Of a stretch of 55,979 nucleotides of DNA, positions 26,501-32,143 are shown piece after piece; position 1 is the first letter of the stretch; every line of letters starts with the position of its first letter. Source of the DNA: an uncultured Prevotellaceae bacterium (GTDB lineage: Bacteria > Bacteroidota > Bacteroidia > Bacteroidales > Muribaculaceae); assembly GCA_947306175.1 (NCBI GenBank), contig CAMZFV010000018.1, positions 1 through 55,979 on the forward strand. The letters run 5' to 3'. The notes under the pieces were generated by a model, which did no database searches, had not been told where the DNA came from, and worked only from the letters and a program-made list of their open reading frames with translations. Made by a program: the position numbers and the translations under genes.

Positions 26501-26877
26501 GCGAACTCGACAACATGGAGACCGACGACCAGGTGGAGGCCTTCGAGCAGCGGATGGAGGACCGCTTCGGCAAGATTCCCGATATGGCCAGCGAACTCAT
26601 CCGCATCGTGCCGCTCAGGCGCACCGCGCGCCGCCTGGGCATCGAGAAACTCGTCATCCGCCAGACAAGGATGCACCTGTTCATGGTGGGCGAGGAAAAT
26701 GTCGCCTATTACCAGTCTCCAGCCTTTGGTCGCCTACTCAACTACCTGCAGCAGAACCCCAAACGCTGTGCCCTGAGCCAGAAAAACGGCCGCCGCAGCA
26801 TTATCATCTCCAACATCACCAGCGTGAGCTCGGCATTGACCGTCCTGAGCATTATTACCCATCTCGACAGCATTTAG
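23512..26877 (+). CDS. mfd: Transcription-repair coupling factor Mfd
   Basis: A 1121-aa ATP-dependent translocase that removes RNA polymerase stalled at DNA lesions and recruits UvrA. In order: a UvrB-homology region at the N-terminus (GSILDVFSYSNELPYRIDFW), an RNA-polymerase-interaction Tudor-like domain (about residues 435-500, GDYIVHEDLGVGKFGGLI), and a RecG-like motor with Walker A GDVGFGKTE near 583-591, DEEQ near 684 and GRVGRSSRKAF. A C-terminal TRCF domain ends the protein. The length is normal. No obvious promoter lies in the 101-bp upstream gap, which holds a tandem CTTAGCG-type repeat. Confidence 0.97.
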   Translation: MEIQALCDIFNRKGRVTALSKLLDGGAGNAVIDGLSGSSAAMLFARLPQRGCPYLIVVNDLDEAGYMYNDLCQIVGDKQVLFFPSGYKRDIKYGQVDAPNEILRTEVLNRWYDDVAVRWVVTYPEALAERVRRREDVEASTVQLKTGGTADLTEVAARLRELGFTATDYVYEPGQYSVRGSILDVFSYSNELPYRIDFWGDDIDSIRTFNVETQLSEEHLEQVSILNNSPSGGGREDNVSLLDYIGDDTIVLCRSEQWLTTRIREIAREGMSASALIADEGDTQATNKVVDADLFVQRLNQLRRIGFVAGEAASEKGIKRLTLHCKPQGIYHKNFDLIGQSFADFLSKGYRLIILSDSAKQIERLRNIFEDRGDDITFEPVLRTLHEGFVDDDLKLCVFTDHQIFDRFHKYNLKSDRARSGKLALSLKELNQIEKGDYIVHEDLGVGKFGGLIRTSMNGTPQEMIKLTYLNGDEAYVSIHSLHKLSKYRSKEGEAPRLNRLGSNAWARIKSRTKSRLKDIARELIRLYAARREQQGFAYTPDGYLQQELEASFIYEDTPDQLTATQAVKADMESGKPMDRLICGDVGFGKTEIAIRAAFKAATDGKQTAVLVPTTVLAFQHYRTFSDRLKDFPVRVDYLSRARKPKEVKQILADLKEGKIDILIGTHKLIGKTVQFHDLGLLVVDEEQKFGVAVKDKLKQMKLNVDTLTMSATPIPRTLQFSLMGARDLSTLSTPPANRYPILTTVGTLNDDIVAEAINFELSRNGQVFFVNHRIEQLEQLENMIHRVVPDARVAVGHGQMPPERLEQTIIDFGNHDYDVLLSTTIIENGIDMPNVNTIIINNADRYGLSDLHQLRGRVGRSSRKAFCYLLVPAGKPLATDARRRLQAIESFSDLGAGIQIAMQDLDIRGAGNLLGAEQSGFIADLGYETYQRVLKEAVTELRNEEFADTFAAINVEGDGEDGGTEFVTDCVVDTDLELMFPASYVPQENERITLYRELDNMETDDQVEAFEQRMEDRFGKIPDMASELIRIVPLRRTARRLGIEKLVIRQTRMHLFMVGEENVAYYQSPAFGRLLNYLQQNPKRCALSQKNGRRSIIISNITSVSSALTVLSIITHLDSI

Positions 26878-26879
26878 GC

Positions 26880-26914
26880 ATTAGGTTTTAGGCTTTAGGC
26901 ATTAGGCTTTAGGT
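26880..26914 (+). repeat. Heptamer array TTAGGCT (inverse orientation)
   Basis: Five 7-mers (TTAGGTT, TTAGGCT, TTAGGCA, TTAGGCT, TTAGGTG) directly after the mfd stop, the complementary-strand form of the AGCCTAA class. Confidence 0.85.
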
Positions 26915-26941
26915 GGCGTTAATTACCTCAAATATCCAACT

Positions 26942-27060
26942 TTGCGCAAGTTATAATACTATAATTTGCTTAAATCGTCATTTTTAGCACACTTTACGCA
27001 ATTTATATCATTAAAAGTTGCTTAAATTATAAAATTTATCTATCTTTGCGCAACTTATAA
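26942..27060 (+). promoter_or_regulatory. Operator-like repeats and promoter of the AAA ATPase gene
   Basis: TTGCGCAAGTTATAA at 26942-26956 recurs as TTGCGCAACTTATAA at 27046-27060. GCAAGTTATAA to TATAATTTGC (26946-26969) is a 24-bp imperfect palindrome. AAGTTGC at 27015 and GCAACTT at 27050 are inverted around the -7 box TATCTTTG (27041-27048). This arrangement suggests repression or autoregulation. Confidence 0.55.
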
Positions 27061-27072
27061 AAGTCAATAATT

Positions 27073-28491
27073 ATGATAACGGATTCATTAATAGGCAGAA
27101 AAGAAGAATTGTTCGCTTTGCGCACTTATATGGCTTCTGAGAAATCTGAATTTATAGCCGTTTATGGTCGTAGGCGTGTGGGTAAGACATTCCTTGTACG
27201 TCACGCAGTGAATGATGAGTTCGCTTTTTACGTGACGGGTATGGACAATGTGAAAATGCCAGAGCAATTATTGAATTTCACGCTTGAGTTGCGTAGGGCA
27301 TCAGGCAAACAGATTGAAGTGCCCAAAAACTGGCTATTGGCTTTTGAAGCCCTGATCTGTTATCTGGAGTCACTTCCTGCTGGTAAAAAAGTTGTTTTCA
27401 TCGATGAATTACCTTGGATGGACACCAACAAATCCAATTTCACTCCTGCTCTAGAACATTTCTGGAATGCGTGGGCCTCTCGTCGTAATGACATTAAACT
27501 CATTGTTTGTGGATCGGCTACATCATGGATGATGGATCATCTGATCAATAATCGAGGGGGATTGCACAATCGTCTTACACAAAAAGTGCCACTCAATCCG
27601 TTCACGCTTGCCGAGGTTGAGGAATACCTTATGGATAGGGGGTTCAGCTACGGCCGTCATGAAATAGCAGAATGTTATATGTCTATGGGTGGAATTCCTT
27701 ATTATTTGTCAAAAATGAATAAGGGGCTAAGCCTAGCCCAAAATATAGATGAATTGTTCTTTGTTGATAATGCCAAGCTTGAAGGGGAACAGATCAATCT
27801 ATATCAAGCCTTGTTCAAGCATAGCGAGAAGCACATTAAGGTCGTTGCAGCTCTTTCAAAGAAAATGAAGGGCATGACCCGCACCGAAATACTTAATAAT
27901 ACCCATTTGACCAATAATGGAGCCCTATCTAAGGTACTTCGAGAACTGGAAAGTTGCGGTTTTATCAGGCACTATGTACCCTTCGGGAAAAACAAGAATG
28001 ACGCATTGTATCAGCTCATTGATTTTTACACATTGTTTTATTTCGCATTTATTGAACAAAACAAATACCGTGACGAGCACTTCTGGAGCAATTCCTATGG
28101 AAGTGGAGTGCATGCTGCTTGGAGCGGATATGCCTTTGAAATACTTTGTCTAACTCATATCTCCAAAATCAAGCAAGCATTGGGCATTTCTGGTGTGCAG
28201 AGTTTAGCTTCTTCATGGATCGGGAAATATGAGAATCAGACAACACAGATCGATTTGCTCATCGATCGTCGAGATCAGACAATCAATGTCTGTGAAATGA
28301 AGTTTGCGGCTGATGAATACGAGATTACCAAGAAAGAAGAAGAAACGCTGCGTCGCAGAATTTCTATCTTCAAGAATGCAACAAACACCAAAAAGTCCTT
28401 GATGCTCACATTGATCACTACATTTTCTCTCAAGCAGAATCCTCATTCAGGCATTGTGCAGAAAGTCATTACGCTTGATCAGCTCTTCTAA
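27073..28491 (+). CDS. AAA ATPase fused to DUF234 nuclease-like domain
   Basis: A 472-aa protein. The N-terminal archaeal-type ATPase domain has Walker A YGRRRVGKT (about 31-39) and Walker B VVFIDELPWMD (Asp111, Glu112). A central winged-helix-like region (TRTEILNNTHLTNNGALSKV) follows. The C-terminal DUF234 part has a PDDEXK-like pattern (IDLLIDRRDQTINVCEMKFA). This architecture is frequent in Bacteroidetes and archaea, often in many scattered copies; its function is unknown. The gene is AT-rich relative to mfd and has its own repeat-rich promoter. It has no operon partner, which suggests a mobile or defence-type module. Confidence 0.85.
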   Translation: MITDSLIGRKEELFALRTYMASEKSEFIAVYGRRRVGKTFLVRHAVNDEFAFYVTGMDNVKMPEQLLNFTLELRRASGKQIEVPKNWLLAFEALICYLESLPAGKKVVFIDELPWMDTNKSNFTPALEHFWNAWASRRNDIKLIVCGSATSWMMDHLINNRGGLHNRLTQKVPLNPFTLAEVEEYLMDRGFSYGRHEIAECYMSMGGIPYYLSKMNKGLSLAQNIDELFFVDNAKLEGEQINLYQALFKHSEKHIKVVAALSKKMKGMTRTEILNNTHLTNNGALSKVLRELESCGFIRHYVPFGKNKNDALYQLIDFYTLFYFAFIEQNKYRDEHFWSNSYGSGVHAAWSGYAFEILCLTHISKIKQALGISGVQSLASSWIGKYENQTTQIDLLIDRRDQTINVCEMKFAADEYEITKKEEETLRRRISIFKNATNTKKSLMLTLITTFSLKQNPHSGIVQKVITLDQLF

Positions 28492-28620
28492 GGGAATTGT
28501 TTGATGCGCATATTGTGTAAGTGAATTGTTGTCAAAACGAATTATTCGTTAAGACATTTCTAATGTTTTTCTTGTTTACCGATTTTATTGGGGAGTTGGT
28601 TGAAAATATCGGCACCTCGC

Positions 28621-28651
28621 TTGCATTTATTAATAATGTTGAATAGTTTTG
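28621..28651 (+). promoter_or_regulatory. Promoter of the large Cthe_2159-type gene
   Basis: TTGC at 28621-28624, a 19-bp spacer, then TAGTTTTG at 28644-28651. It lies 53 bp before the ATG. Confidence 0.6.
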
Positions 28652-28704
28652 CGACAGTTAATCATGTTTTAATTACTTCAAAACACAACTAAATTTCAAC
28701 ATTT

Positions 28705-31170
28705 ATGACAAAACGATTCCTATTAGCAACACTGATTGCTATGGCAGGTGTTTTGACTCATGCACAGCAGACCATGTGGGTTCACACGGGTCATGTGCAC
28801 TGGGCCTATAACACTGAATCGGTGGGCACGATGCCGTATAGCTCGGCCAGCCTGCTCACCGTGCTTGAAAAGGGTTTCACCCTTGCCGATGTGGACAGTG
28901 TGACCGTCGCCAGCGAGACGTTTGCCGACGACAATGTCCTCGTCAAGTACAACAACAATGTGGCCGACGTGTATGTGGCAGGTAACATTGCCAACCACAT
29001 CACGGCCCAAGTGACTGGTGCACGCGTTGCCGTCATGCAGGACGCTGACGTTGCCACCGAATACACCTACACCCTGCAGGGCACAAGCAGCAGCGGCTGC
29101 TTCTACCATGCGGGTTCCTACAAGATGACGCTTGCGCTCAACGGTGTTAACCTGACCAACCCCGACAGCGCTGCCATCAACATCCAGAACAGCAAGCGCA
29201 TCGCCGTGCAGCTTGTTGACGGCACGACCAACGTCTTGAAGGACGGCAGCAGCAACACCAAGAAGGCCGCCTTCCTCATCAAGGGCCATGCCGAGTTTGC
29301 CAAGGGCGGCTCGTTGACCATCACGGGCAACAAGAAGCATGCGTTGGCCTGCAACGAGTACATGGAGGTGAAGAAGACCGTGGGCACCATCACCATCGTC
29401 AGCTCGGTAGCCGACGCTATCAACGTGGCTCAGTACTTCCAGATGAACGGCGGTACCATCAATATCCAGAGCTGCGGTGACGACGGCATCCAGGTCGATG
29501 CCGAGGACACTGCCGATCCTGAGCTTGACGGACATGTCCTCATCAAGGGCGGCACGCTGACCATCAACGGCAGCGCCGCCGGCACCAAGTGCATCAAGGC
29601 AGAGGGCAACGTGGACATTCAGGGTGGCACGCTGACGCTCAACCACAGCGGTATACCCGTTTGGGACAGCGACAAGAGCAAGATCAAGGAAGCCACCGGC
29701 ATTGGCAGCGACCGCAACCTCACCATCAATGGCGATGCTGCAGTTGTTAACGTGACCATGACCGGTAATGGCGCCCGCGGCTTGAAGTGCGACAGCACGA
29801 TGACTGCTACCGCAGGAACTATCACCTTGAACTGCACGGGTGCTGACTGGAACTATAGCACTGTAGACACCAGCAGCGTGCGCTGCGCTAAGGCCGACTA
29901 TGCCTTCATCCTGAACGGCGCCAGCCTGAAGTGCACGACTACCAAGGACGAAGCCATCGGCGTCTACAGCGAGGGCACCGCGCTCATCAGCGACGGCACC
30001 TTGACGCTGAACACCTACGACCACGGCATCAAGAGCCTGAGCAACATGGACATCACCGGCGGCACCATCAACTTCACCGTTACCGGTCCTGCCAGCAAGG
30101 CTGTCAAGTGTGAGGGCAACCTGCACATCACGGGCGGTAACATCAGTGGTACCGTGAGTGGTGGCGGTGAGACGGCCAGCGATAACACGACTGCAGCCAG
30201 CGCAGGTCTGAAGTGCGACGGCAATATGGTCATCGACGGCGGTACCTTCAACCTGAACGCAACCGGCGCAGGCGACAAGGGCATCAACGTGGATGGTACG
30301 CTCATCATCAACGACGGTAACATCACTGTTTCCACCACTGGCGGCCGTTATGGCACGACCAGCAGCAGCGGCGGCGGCGGTCACTGGCCTGGCGGTGGCC
30401 AAGACAACAGCGACACGCATTCGTCGCCCAAGGCTATCCGCAGCGAGGGCAATCTGACTATCAATGGCGGCACCATCAAGGTGACCACTACCGGTGGCGT
30501 GTCTGGCAGCAGCAGTGGTGGCGGCATGAATCCTGGCGGTCCTGGCGGTCAACAAGAGACTGGTGCCGAGGGCATCGAGTCCAAGTCCATCATAACCATC
30601 AACGGCGGTTACATCGAGGCCAACACCTATGATGACGCCATTAACTGCGCATCGCACATGTACTTGAAGGGTGGCTACATCTATGCAGTAGCTACCGGCA
30701 ATGACGCCATCGACTCCAATGGCAACATGTACATCAGCGGTGGTAAAATCTTCTGCTACGGTAGCGAAGAGGGCTTTGACGCCAACAGTGAAGGTGGTTA
30801 TACAGTTTATGTACAGAGTGGTGCCTGCTTCATGTGCGTTGGAGGCAATATGGGCGCCATCGAGAGCGGTGCTCAACTCGGCCAGACCTGCAAGCAGGCT
30901 ACGGTGAGCGGCAACACTTGGTATGCGCTCTATAACGGCAGCAGCGTGGCCTTTGCAGCCCTCATGCCTACCTTCTCCGGTGGTGGTGGCTGGGGGGGCA
31001 GCAGCTCAACCAAGACCATGGTTGTCACAGCTCCCTCCACTCCGGCACTATATCAGAGCGTGACTGGAAGCGGCACATCGTTCTGGACTGGCAAGGGTTA
31101 TAGCAATGCCTCTGGCGGCTCGTCAGTGAATCTCTCGAACTATTCCGGCGGTGGTGGCCAGCCCTTTTAA
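28705..31170 (+). CDS. Large secreted Cthe_2159-type beta-helix protein
   Basis: An 821-aa protein with a signal peptide ending near LTHAQ. It is mostly a long beta-helix of Cthe_2159 type, about twice the length of the two paralogs at 13916-16596. It opens with GTSSSGCFYHAGSYKMTLA and LNGVNLTNPDSAAINIQNSK, then has many INGG/ITGG/IKGGT turns. Gly- and Ser-rich loops (GGGGHWPGGGQDN, SGSSSGGGMNPGGPGGQQE) interrupt the ladder near residues 550-620. The C-terminus is a glycine-rich tail ending SGGGGQPF, with no dockerin of its own. A dockerin-bearing gene follows 51 bp downstream. It is probably surface-exposed and carbohydrate- or calcium-binding. Confidence 0.82.
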   Translation: MTKRFLLATLIAMAGVLTHAQQTMWVHTGHVHWAYNTESVGTMPYSSASLLTVLEKGFTLADVDSVTVASETFADDNVLVKYNNNVADVYVAGNIANHITAQVTGARVAVMQDADVATEYTYTLQGTSSSGCFYHAGSYKMTLALNGVNLTNPDSAAINIQNSKRIAVQLVDGTTNVLKDGSSNTKKAAFLIKGHAEFAKGGSLTITGNKKHALACNEYMEVKKTVGTITIVSSVADAINVAQYFQMNGGTINIQSCGDDGIQVDAEDTADPELDGHVLIKGGTLTINGSAAGTKCIKAEGNVDIQGGTLTLNHSGIPVWDSDKSKIKEATGIGSDRNLTINGDAAVVNVTMTGNGARGLKCDSTMTATAGTITLNCTGADWNYSTVDTSSVRCAKADYAFILNGASLKCTTTKDEAIGVYSEGTALISDGTLTLNTYDHGIKSLSNMDITGGTINFTVTGPASKAVKCEGNLHITGGNISGTVSGGGETASDNTTAASAGLKCDGNMVIDGGTFNLNATGAGDKGINVDGTLIINDGNITVSTTGGRYGTTSSSGGGGHWPGGGQDNSDTHSSPKAIRSEGNLTINGGTIKVTTTGGVSGSSSGGGMNPGGPGGQQETGAEGIESKSIITINGGYIEANTYDDAINCASHMYLKGGYIYAVATGNDAIDSNGNMYISGGKIFCYGSEEGFDANSEGGYTVYVQSGACFMCVGGNMGAIESGAQLGQTCKQATVSGNTWYALYNGSSVAFAALMPTFSGGGGWGGSSSTKTMVVTAPSTPALYQSVTGSGTSFWTGKGYSNASGGSSVNLSNYSGGGGQPF

Positions 31171-31221
31171 TTCCTCAAGTAGTTATAAACAATGACATCA
31201 TTATTTAAAAGACTTAAGATT

Positions 31222-31656
31222 ATGAAAAAGACGATTATAACGATGCTGATTGCTCTGGTGGCGATAGTCGCCAGCGCTGAGACCTATAACTACCTGAAGT
31301 TCACCAAGACCGACAACTCGACCGTGACCTACTCGGTAGAAGGCCTCAAGCTCACCTACGACAATACCAACGTGACCATTACCAACGTCGAGGGCACGGC
31401 AACGCTGCCCCTGGCTCAGGTGAGGGATATGGAATTCACCAACGATCCCAGCACAACTCCTAGTGTGCTCGGTGGTGATGTGAACAACGACGGTGTCATC
31501 TCCATTGCCGATGCGACCGCGCTCATCGACTACCTGTTGGGCGGCGATGCCACTGGCATCAATCTGGATGCAGCCGACTTCAATGGTGATGGCGAAGTTA
31601 CAATTTCGGATGCGACCGCGCTCATCGACTACTTGTTGAGCGGTAGCGAAGGGTAA
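31222..31656 (+). CDS. Small secreted protein with C-terminal dockerin-like domain
   Basis: A 144-aa protein read from the ATG at 31222, which gives a clean signal peptide (MKKTIITMLIALVAIVASA); an in-frame ATG at 31192 adds 10 residues. The middle (LKFTKTDNSTVTYSVEG, LPLAQVRDMEF) is a short beta domain frequent before sorting or dockerin tails in Bacteroidales. The last 60 residues have two dockerin calcium loops (GDVNNDGVISIADATALIDY, DFNGDGEVTISDATALIDY). It follows the large beta-helix gene and shares its transcript up to the terminator at 31679. It may be the adaptor that attaches the beta-helix protein to a cohesin-like partner elsewhere. Confidence 0.8.
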   Translation: MKKTIITMLIALVAIVASAETYNYLKFTKTDNSTVTYSVEGLKLTYDNTNVTITNVEGTATLPLAQVRDMEFTNDPSTTPSVLGGDVNNDGVISIADATALIDYLLGGDATGINLDAADFNGDGEVTISDATALIDYLLSGSEG

Positions 31657-31678
31657 GGAATTGAAACTGATTTGATTG

Positions 31679-31731
31679 GATTTGCGCTATCGGGGAATAA
31701 CCGCCCTGATGGCGCAAATCATTATTATTTT
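31679..31731 (+). terminator. Terminator after the small dockerin gene
   Basis: GATTTGCGC at 31679-31687 pairs perfectly with GCGCAAATC at 31712-31720, followed by an A/T-rich run ending in TTTTT. Confidence 0.8.
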
Positions 31732-31770
31732 TGAAGGATGGAACGTGAAAAAATGGCTACAGGGGTAAAA

Positions 31771-31811
31771 GTGTAAAAAAATTAGACACTTTGGTGTAAA
31801 AAAATTAGACA
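31771..31811 (+). repeat. Two 18-bp direct repeats upstream of a tiny gene
   Basis: GTGTAAAAAAATTAGACA occurs at 31771-31788 and again at 31794-31811. The copies are identical and start 23 bp apart, about two helical turns. They end 26 bp before the -33 element at 31837, as an activator site or UP-like element would. Confidence 0.75.
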
Positions 31812-31836
31812 AACGACGAATTGCGATTAAAAATCC

Positions 31837-31868
31837 TTGGTGTGGCACAATAATTGTGTCTATTTTTG
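31837..31868 (+). promoter_or_regulatory. Strong promoter of the tiny gene
   Basis: TTGG at 31837-31840, a 20-bp spacer and TATTTTTG at 31861-31868. Confidence 0.7.
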
Positions 31869-31906
31869 TGACAACAAATAATAACGCTTCATTAAAACTT
31901 AACATT

Positions 31907-31990
31907 ATGGAACCACAACTTTGTATCGTATCCATCACAATGATTGCAATCGCTATTGTCACCATTATCACCACATTGGTTTTGAAATGA
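31907..31990 (+). CDS. Putative 27-aa single-helix membrane peptide
   Basis: A short ORF, MEPQLCIVSITMIAIAIV followed by TIITTLVLK, that is almost wholly hydrophobic and would make one membrane helix with a basic end. It sits in an isolated unit: consensus promoter at 31837-31868, ATG 39 bp after the -7 box, stop at 31990 and a perfect terminator at 32010-32039, giving a transcript of about 165 nt. No ribosome-binding site is evident, which is normal for this phylum. It could be a small membrane regulator or type I toxin. Alternatively the transcript is a small RNA and the ORF is fortuitous. Confidence 0.45.
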   Translation: MEPQLCIVSITMIAIAIVTIITTLVLK

Positions 31991-32009
31991 CAATCATTGA
32001 CAAGGAACA

Positions 32010-32039
32010 GGTGCCGACGTAGGGCGGCACCTTTTTTTT
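32010..32039 (+). terminator. Rho-independent terminator of the tiny gene
   Basis: GGTGCCG at 32010-32016 pairs with CGGCACC at 32025-32031, directly followed by eight T residues. Confidence 0.92.
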
Positions 32040-32058
32040 GAAAAAAATTGATATAATG

Positions 32059-32088
32059 TGTAGTTTTCTTGATACCCACTGCGTCTAA
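32059..32088 (+). promoter_or_regulatory. ECF-sigma-like promoter before the first M16 gene
   Basis: TGTAGTT at 32059-32065, a 16-bp spacer and CGTCTAA at 32082-32088. The same pair with the same spacing recurs at 41084-41113. CGTCTAA resembles known ECF-type -10 elements. No TAnnTTTG box is present before this gene. Confidence 0.5.
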
Positions 32089-32143
32089 CGGGCAAAAACA
32101 AAAAACAACAATATTTTATTAACCACAAATAATGGATAACATC

